Origin: Bifidobacterium subtile
GTDB lineage: Bacteria > Actinomycetota > Actinomycetes > Actinomycetales > Bifidobacteriaceae
Direction of reading: 5' to 3'
Length of the DNA stretch: 64,000 nt
NCBI RefSeq assembly: GCF_000741775.1
Contig: NZ_JGZR01000007.1
Location: 230,249 to 294,248 of the forward strand
Shown: in pieces, positions 1 to 8,800 of the stretch
Layout: every line of letters begins with the position of its first letter
Numbering within the stretch: position 1 is the stretch's first letter
The notes under the pieces: generated by a model
What the model saw: only the letters and a program-made list of their open reading frames with translations
Database searches by the model: none
What the model was told of the DNA's origin: nothing
Program-made: the position numbers and the translations under genes

Positions 1-162
1 CTGTCTCCTTGTACGAAGTTACTTGCGCATTGTATCGAAAGTGCGGCATAGCTGGTGGCGTTGCTGTAATGGCTTATTTCGATGTACGTGCGGCGGACGA
101 TGTAATACCTTCCACGGCAGGAAAATTGCCTCCCAAAACTGTTATGTTACCGACTTGCACAG

Positions 163-203
163 TTGACATGACTGTTATACTGTTATGCAAATCAGCATAA
201 CAG
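163..203. promoter_or_regulatory. Promoter and palindromic operator of the GntR/ABC operon
   Basis: A perfect inverted repeat with 9-bp arms (CTGTTATGC at 180-188, GCATAACAG at 195-203) and a 6-base spacer lies 42 bp before the GntR start. A TTGACA at 163-168 could be a -35 box, and a TATGCA-like -10 box at 184-189 would sit inside the left arm. A repressor bound here would block the promoter. Autoregulation through an upstream palindrome is common in the YtrA-type GntR family, so I infer this is the binding site of the next gene's product. Confidence 0.6.
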
Positions 204-244
204 TGCTACCGAATTGTTGAATTCAGCAGAGTACAAGAAAGGAC

Positions 245-700
245 ATGATGAAACTGATCATCTCATCCGTGTCCGGCAAACCGATTTACGAGCAAATCAA
301 GCAGCAGATACGCGCCGCAGTCCTTTCGGGCGAACTGGCGCCGGGGGAGGCCCTGCCTTCCCTGCGCAAGCTCGCCAAGGAGCTGCGCATCTCCGTGCTC
401 ACCGTCACCCGGGCATACAACGAGCTGGCGGACGAGGGCGTGGTGCGCAATATCCAAGGCAAAGGCACCTTCGTCATGAAGCGCGGCAACGAGGTGATGC
501 GCGAGCAATTATCGCGGCGCATCGCCGACAGCCTGCTGCAGGTCAGCATGGCCGCCAAGGCCGCGGACGTGCCGCTGCTTGATCTGCTCGACATGCTTGA
601 AACGGCCTACCACAATGCTCCAACGCCACTCGATGGCGGGGCGACATCAGTCGGCGCCGAGGCAAGCGAAGAAGAAGGGAACGCACATGACGGTCGATAA
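245..700 (+). CDS. GntR-family transcriptional regulator, YtrA type
   Basis: The 151-residue protein has an N-terminal GntR winged helix-turn-helix at about residues 10-78, including the family pattern GEALPSLRKLAKEL and the wing NIQGKGTFV. Its C-terminal part is only about 70 residues, which is the short helical tail of the YtrA subfamily rather than a ligand-binding FadR or UTRA domain. A GAAAGGA Shine-Dalgarno ends at 243, so ATG 248 is spaced better than ATG 245. It overlaps the following ABC ATPase gene by 14 bp, so it is the first gene of a three-gene operon. YtrA-type regulators usually repress their own ABC transporter operon, and a palindromic operator lies upstream. Confidence 0.9.
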   Translation: MMKLIISSVSGKPIYEQIKQQIRAAVLSGELAPGEALPSLRKLAKELRISVLTVTRAYNELADEGVVRNIQGKGTFVMKRGNEVMREQLSRRIADSLLQVSMAAKAADVPLLDLLDMLETAYHNAPTPLDGGATSVGAEASEEEGNAHDGR

Positions 701-1595
701 GCTGCAAGGCGTAATGCAAGATTCGGCGCCACTCGCGCTGAGCATTGATGGCGTCACAAAGCGCTACGATTCGGGTTTCACTTTGGAGGACGTGACTTTC
801 GACCTGCCTGCCGGCTACATCATGGGGCTGATTGGGCCGAACGGCGCGGGCAAATCCACGCTTATCAAGCTCATCCTCAACATGATCCGGCGCGACGCAG
901 GGTCGATATCCGTGCTCGGCATGGACAATATCCGCAGCGAAGAGGCGACCAAAGAACAGCTTGGCATCGTCTTCGATACGCATTACTTCATCGAGGCGTG
1001 GACCGTGCGTAAGGCCGGGCAGGCTATGGCACCGATGTACCCCACGTGGAACCAGCAGGCTTTCGACAGCTATCTGCGTCGGTTCGGCCTTGACGAACGC
1101 AAAAAGGTCAAAGAGCTCTCACGCGGCATGCAGATGAAGCTCATGCTCGCCGTGGCGCTAAGCCACGACGCGAAGCTGCTGATCCTCGACGAGCCGACGA
1201 GCGGCTTGGATGTGCTCGGCCGGGACGAGCTGATGGACATCCTGCACGAGTACATCGAAGACGGGGCGCACAGCGTGCTTTTCAGCACGCATATCACCGA
1301 CGATCTTGAGCACGCCGCCGACTTCATCACCTACATCACCGGCGGGCGGCTGTACTACAGCGGCCCCAAGGACGAGTTCGAGGATTCCTTCCGACTGGTC
1401 AAAGGAGGTCCGGAGCAGTTCGAGTTGCTGCAAGGCCGGGCACTGGGGACTCACCATTATGCGACGGGCTTCGATGCACTGGTGTCGGTGTCTGCTGCAG
1501 AGAATCTGCGAGACGGCAACGCGCATCTGGCAATTGAGCCAGTGTCGATTGACGACATCATCAGACTTACCAACATAAAGGAGAATTCGCGATGA
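687..1595 (+). CDS. ABC transporter ATP-binding protein
   Basis: The 302-residue ATPase has Walker A GPNGAGKST at residues 50-58, signature LSRGMQ at 145-150 and Walker B LLILDEP at 164-170, followed by an H-loop histidine in the FSTHIT stretch. I chose ATG 687 because GAAGAAGGGA at 671-680 is a good Shine-Dalgarno. The frame is open further upstream but has no better start. About 70 C-terminal residues beyond the nucleotide-binding domain have no recognised motif. It pairs with the overlapping ABC-2-type permease gene downstream. The substrate cannot be deduced; in Gram-positives such GntR-linked transporters often respond to cell-envelope stress. Confidence 0.92.
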   Translation: MTVDKLQGVMQDSAPLALSIDGVTKRYDSGFTLEDVTFDLPAGYIMGLIGPNGAGKSTLIKLILNMIRRDAGSISVLGMDNIRSEEATKEQLGIVFDTHYFIEAWTVRKAGQAMAPMYPTWNQQAFDSYLRRFGLDERKKVKELSRGMQMKLMLAVALSHDAKLLILDEPTSGLDVLGRDELMDILHEYIEDGAHSVLFSTHITDDLEHAADFITYITGGRLYYSGPKDEFEDSFRLVKGGPEQFELLQGRALGTHHYATGFDALVSVSAAENLRDGNAHLAIEPVSIDDIIRLTNIKENSR

Positions 1596-2287
1596 ACGGT
1601 ATCACTAAAACCATGCGTTTAGACGCTCTGCGGCTAATATCAGATGGTCTTCTGACCATAATTGCCTTGGCTGTGCTTCCTCCCTTCTTCGGTCTGCTGT
1701 TTAGGCAAATGCTCGGACAGGGGGCTTTGGATTTGCTGATGGGCGTGATTATGGCTGAGATAGCAATGGTTACCGCATCTCTTACGATGACCATGTTCGT
1801 GCGGGAGGACCAGAATGACCATCGGCGAATTAACGCAATATTGCCAGTTTCTCGTGACACTCAAGTTGCGGGACGCTATCTGCTGATGTTCATTGTGGAC
1901 ATAATCGCGGTAACTGAATTTGCGCTCTGCGTGCTCTTACTCGCTATACTTGGCACAGGAGCGATAACACAGGCTGCACTGATGGCTGGGGTAGGCCTCT
2001 TTGGTGCATGCATGGTTACGCAGGCCATCCTGATGCCGTTGATGTATCAATTCTCCTCCGCGAAAATCGCGCAGATTATCGTCCTGATATTCATGCTACT
2101 GATATGCGTCGCGCTTGTCGGAGGCTTCATGCTCGAAAATCAGATAGCCGCCATCATAGCGTGGCTGACGACGCACATCTTCGTCTCAACGCTGCTAACT
2201 GTGCTCATCGCTGTGGCGTTTGTCGCCGCTGTGGTCGCTGCCTCGTTGTCGATTTCGACCCGCATCAATCGCAGCAAGGAGCTGTAA
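1592..2287 (+). CDS. ABC-2 type transporter permease
   Basis: The 231-residue protein has about six hydrophobic segments. Between segments 2 and 3 is the motif RINAILPVSRDTQVAGRYL, typical of ABC-2 permeases of the short, drug-export-like type. It starts 4 bp inside the ATPase gene (ATGA overlap), so the two are translationally coupled and probably form a heteromeric transporter. The gene is visibly richer in A/T than the ATPase gene, with codons such as ATA, TTA and CTA, suggesting a different history or weak codon selection. Substrate unknown. Confidence 0.85.
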   Translation: MNGITKTMRLDALRLISDGLLTIIALAVLPPFFGLLFRQMLGQGALDLLMGVIMAEIAMVTASLTMTMFVREDQNDHRRINAILPVSRDTQVAGRYLLMFIVDIIAVTEFALCVLLLAILGTGAITQAALMAGVGLFGACMVTQAILMPLMYQFSSAKIAQIIVLIFMLLICVALVGGFMLENQIAAIIAWLTTHIFVSTLLTVLIAVAFVAAVVAASLSISTRINRSKEL

Positions 2288-2807
2288 GACTGCGATACGG
2301 GTGCGTTCGGCAGCGGATTCACACTAACGAAGGTGTCCGTGAACAAAGAATCGTGAAATGGCACGGACGCACTCGGGTGACGACGATTCGTCAATGGACT
2401 GTGGATGGTTCGTTGGTGTGAGATACGTATGACTCGTTGCCTGCAGCGACACTGTGACCGGATTCAGGCCCAAAACGGCGCATCTCTGCTATCTGTAGTG
2501 CATTATCGCGTTCGCGCGGGTCTATCTCCGCTATCTGTATTGTCCGTAGAAGCAGCAACGATGTTGGAGCGGCCCAAAGCAGTCATGTGAAGCCACTCAG
2601 CCATCGACTCAGCCGAATAATGCACTACAGATAGCGGAGATATACCCGCGTAGCCTCCGATAAGCACTACAGATAAGGCCGATACACTGCCCAACTGCCC
2701 GGGATGCCCTCACAATGCCGCTCATAGTGTCATGAAAGGGCTGAACATGCTGCCGCAGCCGCCATCATCGCAGCCAGCGCACTAATCGTTGTGCCATGCC
2801 GGCCATG
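2288..2807. other. 520-bp intergenic region between convergent genes
   Basis: No convincing gene was found; short open frames here lack ribosome sites and family features. The main content is the large imperfect palindrome described separately at 2489-2668. It sits where transcription from the ABC operon (plus strand) and thrC (minus strand) meets. Confidence 0.6.
2489..2668. repeat. Large imperfect palindromic element, copy 1
   Basis: Two nested inverted repeats are visible. The inner arms 2515-2539 and 2626-2650 match at 24 of 25 positions. An 18-bp segment at 2489-2506 (CTATCTGTAGTGCATTAT) is also the exact reverse complement of 2617-2634. A further degenerate arm lies at 2659-2675. The arm unit, GTCTATCTCCGCTATCTGTA and on, resembles the arm of the element at 18020-18216. 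Transcribed in either direction it would fold into a long hairpin, so it may act as a bidirectional terminator or be a non-autonomous mobile element. Confidence 0.7.
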
Positions 2808-4310
2808 TCACAGTTTGGCTGCAGCATCCTTGACGGCGTCGCGCATGGCGTCGATGTCGATGGCACCGTCGAAGCGGGGCTGGGCGTGCTCTAGGTCGCG
2901 CAGGGACTTTGGCGCGGTGGTGCCGGTGGCGGCGGCAAGCGTGTCCATGCAGTCGAAGTCGCTGCCGGAGGCGTCAAGCCCAAGCGATTCGTCGACGACG
3001 CGGGGGAACTTGTACGGGCTGGCGGTGCTCAGCAGCACGCGGGGAGTGGCCGGATCGCGCGGCATGCGCTGCATGACGAAGTAACCGCAGGCGGTATGCG
3101 GGTCGATAACATAGCGGTTGCGCTCCCAGCAGTCGTGGATTGCCTCGCGTACCTGGCTTTCATCGGCCCAGCCGGTGCCGAACAGCGTACGGATCTTGGC
3201 CAGCAGCGGCTCGGGCACTTCGAACGCGCCCCAGTCCTTGAGGTCGCTCATGAGCATCTGGATCAGTCGCGGATCCTTGTCGGCCATGTAGTAGAGCATG
3301 CGTTCGAGATTCGAGGAGACGAGGATGTCCATCGAGGGCGAAATCGTCTGATAGAACGGCCGCTGGCGGTTGTATGTTCCAGACGTGAGGAAGTCGAAGA
3401 GGACGTTGTTCTTGTCGCTGGCGACGATGAGATGCTTGACCGGCAGGCCCAGCAGCTTGGCATAATATCCGGCGAGCACGTCGCCGAAGTTGCCGGTCGG
3501 CACGCAGAACTCCACGCCGTCGCCCAGCGCTATCGCGCCGCGTTCGACCAGCTGCACGTAGGCCGAGAAGTAGTACACGACCTGCGGCACGAGCCTGCCG
3601 ACGTTGATGGAATTCGCGGAGGAGAGCACCACATGATGCTCCTGCGCGAGTTCTTGAGCCAGCTCAGTGTCGGAGAACAGCTCCTTGACGGCGCTCTGCG
3701 CATCGTCGAAGTTGCCGCGCACCGCGCAGACGTTCACATTGGAGCCGGCCTGCGTGGTCATCTGCAGCTGCTGGATTTCGCTGACTTTGCCTTCGGGGTA
3801 GAAGACGGTGATGCCGGTTCCCGGCGCGTCGGCGAATCCGGCGAGCGCCGCCTTGCCCGTGTCGCCCGAAGTGGCGGTCAGAATCATGATCTTCTCTTGG
3901 GCGTCGCCGCCGGCAGGAGTGGTCCGAGCCATGAAGCGCGGCAAGATCTGCAAGGCCACGTCCTTGAAGGCGCAGGTGGGGCCGTTGAACAGTTCCAGCA
4001 CGTAATCGTCGCCCAAGGGCTTGAGCGGCGTGATCGCCGCATCGGACCACTGCGAGCCGTACGCCTCGGCGATGCACTGCGCGAGTTCGGCCTCGTCGAA
4101 GTCGTCAAGCAATGCGCCGAGCACTGAGGCGGCGATCTCCTGATAGGACTTGCCGACCAGCGCTGCCACATCAACCGTCCGCTCGCCCAGCGCATCGGTG
4201 ACGAACAGGCCGCCGTCCTCGGCCAAGCCGCGCCGGATGGCCTGCTTCGCGCTCAGCGCCTCTCCGTTGATGGCATCATTGACCCCGCGTGTGCTGTGGA
4301 AGGTGTTCAC
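2808..4310 (-). CDS. thrC: Threonine synthase
   Basis: The 500-residue protein is a full-length threonine synthase of the long bacterial type. It makes threonine from O-phosphohomoserine with pyridoxal phosphate. The N-terminus STRG and the PLP-lysine region NGPTCAFKDVALQ (Lys 116) are present, followed by the phosphate-binding TATSGDTGKAAL. The start ATG at 4310 is preceded by an AAGGACGAG ribosome site. It is monocistronic here, with no homoserine kinase or dehydrogenase next to it, which is usual for bifidobacteria. A hairpin-forming repeat lies just upstream. Confidence 0.96.
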   Translation of the reverse strand: MNTFHSTRGVNDAINGEALSAKQAIRRGLAEDGGLFVTDALGERTVDVAALVGKSYQEIAASVLGALLDDFDEAELAQCIAEAYGSQWSDAAITPLKPLGDDYVLELFNGPTCAFKDVALQILPRFMARTTPAGGDAQEKIMILTATSGDTGKAALAGFADAPGTGITVFYPEGKVSEIQQLQMTTQAGSNVNVCAVRGNFDDAQSAVKELFSDTELAQELAQEHHVVLSSANSINVGRLVPQVVYYFSAYVQLVERGAIALGDGVEFCVPTGNFGDVLAGYYAKLLGLPVKHLIVASDKNNVLFDFLTSGTYNRQRPFYQTISPSMDILVSSNLERMLYYMADKDPRLIQMLMSDLKDWGAFEVPEPLLAKIRTLFGTGWADESQVREAIHDCWERNRYVIDPHTACGYFVMQRMPRDPATPRVLLSTASPYKFPRVVDESLGLDASGSDFDCMDTLAAATGTTAPKSLRDLEHAQPRFDGAIDIDAMRDAVKDAAAKL

Positions 4311-4324
4311 GTCTCGTCCTTGGT

Positions 4325-4356
4325 AACTGGGAAATCGGATTAACGTCTTCCCAGTT
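4325..4356. promoter_or_regulatory. Inverted repeat upstream of thrC
   Basis: Perfect 9-bp arms, AACTGGGAA at 4325-4333 and TTCCCAGTT at 4348-4356, are separated by 14 bases and lie 15 bp before the thrC start on the minus strand. This could be an operator or a leader hairpin controlling threonine biosynthesis. No leader peptide rich in Thr codons was seen, so attenuation is not supported. Confidence 0.35.
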
Positions 4357-4572
4357 TAGCGGCATCACTGGTCCGGCCTTGGTTCGGCCTTGGTATGACC
4401 CGGCTCGACTGATTGATGCGCGGTTCATCGAGACGTTGCCGCTGGAATGCTGCCGCCGAGAAGTTACTGACAGAAGCTTCGCATGATGTACGCGCTTTGT
4501 GATTTCAGTGTGATTTCAGCGCCACAGGGAAACGGCTCGAAACGCAGGCCATCCTGAGGTACGCTGTGGGGT

Positions 4573-5961
4573 ATGACTACAGGCGAGAGCACACAATCAG
4601 GCGAGCGTATGGCGACGCAAGCCGCAACAGCACAGACTGCGGCACGGTCCACAGGCGCGAAGCAGGAGCCGGACGAGCTGGATGCGCATGTCTTCGAGCA
4701 GGTCTGTGCGCTTGCCGACGCTGCAGCCGACGCCCAGCAGGAGCTTGGCCGGGCGAATGGCGAGGCGAGAAATGAACTGCTTGCAGTGCTTGCCGACGCA
4801 TTGGATGCGCATGCGGATGAGATCGCCGCCGCCAATGCGCTGGACATGCAGGCCGCATTCGATTCGGGCATGGATGCCGGCAAGCTCGACCGGCTGCGCT
4901 TCGACGCCGAGCGCGTCGGGGCTGCGGCGCTGGGTGTGCGCCATGTGGCGACGCTGCCGGATCCCTTGGGCCAGACGGTGCGCGGCTACACGCTGCCCAA
5001 CGGATTGCGGCTCAACCAGATTCGCGTGCCGATGGGCGTGATGGGCATGATCTACGAAGCCCGCCCGAACGTCACGGTCGATGTGGCTTCGCTGTGCCTC
5101 AAATCGGGCAATGCGGTGCTGCTGCGGGGAGGGCATGCCGCGCAGCGCACCAACGCCGCCACATTGCAGGTCGTCAGCGAAGTATTGCAATCGCATGGCT
5201 TCAAGCCGGCGCTGGTCGCTTCGGTCGATGAGTTCGGCAGAATGGGCGCTACCGCGATGATGCAGGCGCGCGGGCATATCGATGTGCTGGTGCCGCGCGG
5301 GGGAGCGGGACTCATCCGCGCGGTGGTCGAGCAGTCCAAAGTTCCGGTCATCGAAACCGGCGCAGGCAACGTGCATATCTACGTCGATCGCGCGGCTGAC
5401 CTAAGCAAAGCCGTGCCCATTATCATCAACGCGAAAACCCAGCGCGTCGGCGTGTGCAACGCGGCGGAGAAGCTGCTCGTGCACCGCGATGTCGCGCAGA
5501 CCTTCCTGCCGGTTGCCGCCCAGGCGCTCGCCCAGGCCGGAGTGACGCTGCGGGTCGATGAACGCTCGTACGAGATTGTCTCGAAGGGCGACATTCAGGG
5601 GCTGCAACTGGAACGCGCAACCGCCGAGGACTGGGACACGGAGTATCTGGCGCTCATCATGGGCGTCAAGGTCGTGGATTCGCTGGACGAGGCGATCGCG
5701 CATATCAATGCGCATTCGACCGGGCATACCGAATCCATACTCACCGAGGACTACGGCGCGGTGGGGGAGTTCACCGAGCGCATCGATTCGGCGGTGGTCA
5801 TGGTAAACGCCTCCACGAGATTCACCGACGGCGGCGTGTTCGGCTTCGGCGCCGAACTGGGCATCTCCACGCAGAAGATGCATGCGCGCGGGCCCATGGG
5901 CTTGCAGGAGATGACGACCACCAAGTGGATCGGCTACGGCAACGGGCAGGTACGTCGATGA
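4573..5961 (+). CDS. proA: Glutamate-5-semialdehyde dehydrogenase (gamma-glutamyl phosphate reductase)
   Basis: Second enzyme of proline synthesis, reducing gamma-glutamyl phosphate with NADPH. The 462-residue frame is slightly longer than the usual ~420. The excess is an Ala/Thr-rich N-terminus, and ATG 4609 is an alternative start. Family motifs are clear: [26 protein letters not shown] and the catalytic-cysteine region [14 protein letters not shown] near residue 295. The stop codon overlaps the next gene's start (ATGA), so it leads a small operon with a hypothetical gene and nadD. proB is not adjacent. Confidence 0.95.
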   Translation: MTTGESTQSGERMATQAATAQTAARSTGAKQEPDELDAHVFEQVCALADAAADAQQELGRANGEARNELLAVLADALDAHADEIAAANALDMQAAFDSGMDAGKLDRLRFDAERVGAAALGVRHVATLPDPLGQTVRGYTLPNGLRLNQIRVPMGVMGMIYEARPNVTVDVASLCLKSGNAVLLRGGHAAQRTNAATLQVVSEVLQSHGFKPALVASVDEFGRMGATAMMQARGHIDVLVPRGGAGLIRAVVEQSKVPVIETGAGNVHIYVDRAADLSKAVPIIINAKTQRVGVCNAAEKLLVHRDVAQTFLPVAAQALAQAGVTLRVDERSYEIVSKGDIQGLQLERATAEDWDTEYLALIMGVKVVDSLDEAIAHINAHSTGHTESILTEDYGAVGEFTERIDSAVVMVNASTRFTDGGVFGFGAELGISTQKMHARGPMGLQEMTTTKWIGYGNGQVRR

Positions 5962-6578
5962 GCGAGGGAATCGGGGAAGCGGCAGAAGCGCAGGCTGGTA
6001 TGACGGATTTGAGCGTCTCCGAGCAGCTGGCCGTCAAACGCGGCGTTGACCTGAACGACCAGCGACTATGGCTCAAAATCGCTTCGGAACGCCTCAGCAT
6101 CGTACGCTACGTGTTCCTCGTGCAGGTGGAGGACGGCATCGCCTCCGCCTCGCAGCGCGCCGCGCTCGAATACGCTGATGCGGTGCTCATCGGCTGGCCC
6201 GACAACGATTCGCCCGAAGTGCGCGACTTGGAGGATCACGAGTTCGACACGGTCAGAAACCTCATGGCGATCATGGAGCGGCATATCGCCGCCTTCACCG
6301 CGCAGGAGTGCGAGGGCGAGGTCGACGCCATGAGCGACATGCTGGTGCAGATCACCGATTGCGTCGCCCAAGTGCGCCGCCTGTTCCAGCCGGACTTCCC
6401 GTTGCCGACCTTTGACGAGATCAGCAAGGTCGTGCAGGAGGAATGGGATGAGGATATGGGCAAGATCGACTCTCCGGATGCGGCAGCCAGCGCCGAGGGC
6501 ATCGAGCGACAGACCGAGCATGCCGACGAGCAGCGCGAAACCAGCCAGACCAGCGACGCGGAGGGACGTGCGGCATGA
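5958..6578 (+). CDS. Conserved hypothetical protein between proA and nadD
   Basis: A 206-residue acidic, soluble protein without signal peptide or membrane segment. The first 150 residues look folded and helical, and the last 45 are a Glu/Gln/Ser-rich tail, probably disordered. I do not recognise a named domain. It overlaps proA by ATGA and nadD by 4 bp, so it is translated from the same message. The tight packing suggests a conserved role linked to proline or NAD synthesis, but nothing in the sequence shows which. Confidence 0.8.
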   Translation: MSEGIGEAAEAQAGMTDLSVSEQLAVKRGVDLNDQRLWLKIASERLSIVRYVFLVQVEDGIASASQRAALEYADAVLIGWPDNDSPEVRDLEDHEFDTVRNLMAIMERHIAAFTAQECEGEVDAMSDMLVQITDCVAQVRRLFQPDFPLPTFDEISKVVQEEWDEDMGKIDSPDAAASAEGIERQTEHADEQRETSQTSDAEGRAA

Positions 6579-7342
6579 CTCACGTCGCAGGCGGCGCGGC
6601 ATCCAGGCGGTATACGGTGCAATCTCCAGGAACTGCTTCGGGAAGCAGCCCAGCCGGTTCTCCGGTCGGCGAGGAACGCCGCATGTCCGAGCTTTCGCTG
6701 CCGCAGTACAACGCCCGCCGCGCCCGGCGTTCGACGCGTGGCAACCGGCATGAACGCCCGCGCATCGGCATCATGGGCGGCACTTTCGACCCGATTCACA
6801 ACGGCCACTTGGTCGCCGCCTCCGAGGTGGCATGGGTCTACGACTTGGACGAGGTCATTTTCGTGCCCACCGGCCGCCCTGTGTTCAAACTGGACAAGCA
6901 GGTCACGAACGCCGAGGACCGCTATCTGATGACGGTGATCGCCACGGCATCCAACCCCCAATTCACCGTATCCCGAGTCGATATCGACCGCCCCGGCATC
7001 ACCTACACGATCGACACGCTGCGCGACCTGCACGCCGAGTACCCCGATGCGGAGCTGTTCTTCATCACCGGAGCCGACGCCGTCGCGGAGATCCTGCATT
7101 GGAAGGACGCCGACGGCATGTGGGATCTGGCGCATTTCGTGGCCGTCACCCGGCCGGGGTATTCCCAGCCGCAAACGGCTTCCATTCCGATTTCGAAGAA
7201 GGTCGATGCCTTGGAGATTCCTGCGCTGGCCATCTCCTCGACCGACGTGCGCGGCCGCGCTTCGCGCGGGGAGCCGGTGTGGTATCTCGTGCCCGACGGC
7301 GTGGTGCAGTACATCGGCAAACACGGCCTGTATCAAGGCTGA
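6575..7342 (+). CDS. nadD: Nicotinate-nucleotide adenylyltransferase
   Basis: Makes nicotinic acid adenine dinucleotide from NaMN and ATP in NAD synthesis. The nucleotidyltransferase signature [12 protein letters not shown] is at residues 68-79 and the C-terminal [10 protein letters not shown] motif near residue 225. A typical NadD begins about 5 residues before GGTFDP, so this frame has a ~60-residue N-terminal extension. ATG 6683 (MSELSLPQ), preceded by GAGGAA, is a plausible shorter start. The coordinates given use the start that overlaps the upstream gene. Confidence 0.93.
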   Translation: MTHVAGGAASRRYTVQSPGTASGSSPAGSPVGEERRMSELSLPQYNARRARRSTRGNRHERPRIGIMGGTFDPIHNGHLVAASEVAWVYDLDEVIFVPTGRPVFKLDKQVTNAEDRYLMTVIATASNPQFTVSRVDIDRPGITYTIDTLRDLHAEYPDAELFFITGADAVAEILHWKDADGMWDLAHFVAVTRPGYSQPQTASIPISKKVDALEIPALAISSTDVRGRASRGEPVWYLVPDGVVQYIGKHGLYQG

Positions 7343-7451
7343 ACGGCTTCTCGCAGACCTTGGCTTTGCGCCTGCCAGCCGTGTCGGGCAGGTCTGCGGA
7401 CGAGATTAGTATGGGTCAAGTCCACTTCAGCGAACAACGTTTGGAGATACG

Positions 7452-8471
7452 GTGAGCGCTATCCTCGCAGGCAAGCCCGATAAGAACCTCATACTCGTTA
7501 CCGGCAGGGCGCATCCCAAGCTGGCTGCCGATGTCGCCAGCCAGCTTGGCATCGACGTCCTGGAAACCACGGCATACGACTTCGCCAACGGCGAGATGTA
7601 CGTGCGCTACACCGAATCGGTGCGTGGCGCGGACGTTTTCGTGCTGCAGAGCCACGCCGGTCAGATCAACAAGTCGATTATGGAGCAGCTCATCATGATC
7701 GACGCGCTCAAGCGCGCCTCCGCCCGCTCCATCACTGCAGTATGCCCGCTGCTGGGCTATTCGCGCCAGGACAAGAAGCATCTTGGCCGCGAGCCCATCT
7801 CGTGTCGTCTGGTCTTCGACCTGCTTAGAACCGCCGGCGCCGACCGCATCATGAGCGTGGATTTGCATGCCGCGCAGTCGCAGGGCTTCTTCGACGGCCC
7901 GGTGGATCATCTCATCGCCATGCCCGTGCTGGTCGACTACATCCGCGACCGCTTCGCCGGCAAGCTCGGCAACGTCGCCGTGGTCTCGCCGGATGCCGGT
8001 CGCATCCGCGTCGCCGAGCAATGGGCCCAGCGGCTGGGCGGCGGCCCGCTTGCTTTCGTGCACAAGACGCGCGATGTCACCCGGCCCAATCAGGCCGTCG
8101 CGCACCGCATCGTCGGCGATGTGGAGGGCAAGGACTGCGTGCTCGTCGACGATCTGATCGACACCGCCGGCACGATAGCCGGCGCATGCGGCGTACTTAA
8201 GGAGTCCGGTGCGCATTCGGTCACGGTCGTGGCCACGCACGGCGTGTTCTCGGGGCCGGCCATCGAACGGCTCAAGGAGTCCGGCGCGCGCGAAGTCGTG
8301 GTTACCGACACGGTGCCGATCGATGATTCCAAGCGCTGGGACGGGCTGACCGTCCTGTCCATCGCGCCGCTGCTGGCCAGCGCCATCCGCGCCGTGTTCG
8401 AGGACGGCTCGGTGGCCGAGCTCTTCGACACCTATCCCGAGCATCACGGGCAGGGCTTCCTGTTCGCGTGA
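7452..8471 (+). CDS. prs: Ribose-phosphate pyrophosphokinase (PRPP synthetase)
   Basis: Converts ribose 5-phosphate and ATP to PRPP for purine, pyrimidine, NAD, His and Trp synthesis. The 339-residue protein has the ATP-binding loop YSRQDKK at 103-109, the catalytic SVDLHAAQ region at 135-142 and the PRPP-binding loop VLVDDLIDTAGT at 230-241. The start is GTG 7452, with GGAGAT just upstream (7443-7448). It follows nadD by about 110 bp; both feed NAD synthesis, but co-transcription is uncertain. Confidence 0.96.
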   Translation: MSAILAGKPDKNLILVTGRAHPKLAADVASQLGIDVLETTAYDFANGEMYVRYTESVRGADVFVLQSHAGQINKSIMEQLIMIDALKRASARSITAVCPLLGYSRQDKKHLGREPISCRLVFDLLRTAGADRIMSVDLHAAQSQGFFDGPVDHLIAMPVLVDYIRDRFAGKLGNVAVVSPDAGRIRVAEQWAQRLGGGPLAFVHKTRDVTRPNQAVAHRIVGDVEGKDCVLVDDLIDTAGTIAGACGVLKESGAHSVTVVATHGVFSGPAIERLKESGAREVVVTDTVPIDDSKRWDGLTVLSIAPLLASAIRAVFEDGSVAELFDTYPEHHGQGFLFA

Positions 8472-8632
8472 GCCCCTCTGCAATCGCAACCGGCTGCCGG
8501 TGCGCCGCCAGCCACGATCAAAGCACTGCGACCTGCCGCGGCGTTGCGTGCAAAGCCCGCGCGACGGCATGCGGCACGCCATAAGTCGCGGGGTATGGCA
8601 TAATAATCACTTGGCAAGGTAAAGCTTGCCGA

Positions 8633-8703
8633 TCCCCCATGGTGTAATGGCAGCACACGGGTCTTTGGAACCCTTAGTCTTGGTTCGAATCCAGGTGGGG
8701 GAA
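8633..8703 (+). tRNA. tRNA-Gln (TTG)
   Basis: A complete cloverleaf can be drawn. The acceptor TCCCCCA pairs with TGGGGGA (8696-8702). The anticodon stem GGGT/ACCC closes the loop CTTTGGA, giving anticodon TTG. The T-arm contains TTCGAAT. CCA is not encoded. The region before it (8472-8632) holds no gene; a TAATAAT sequence near 8602 could be its -10 box. Confidence 0.95.
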
Positions 8704-8800
8704 CGTTACGGTTCTCGAACTTGCATACCGCGCTGCTGCGCGTCAGTTCGAGACCGGTGCTCTCACGGGGTGCAAACCGAAGAATTGGAGATATAGCCAT

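Noticed and set aside
9..200. 63-residue ORF at the left edge
   Set aside because: Lacks a ribosome site and overlaps the promoter/operator of the GntR operon.
4311..4572. Threonine attenuator or T-box before thrC
   Set aside because: No Thr-rich leader peptide, specifier loop or T-box sequence found; only the hairpin is supported.
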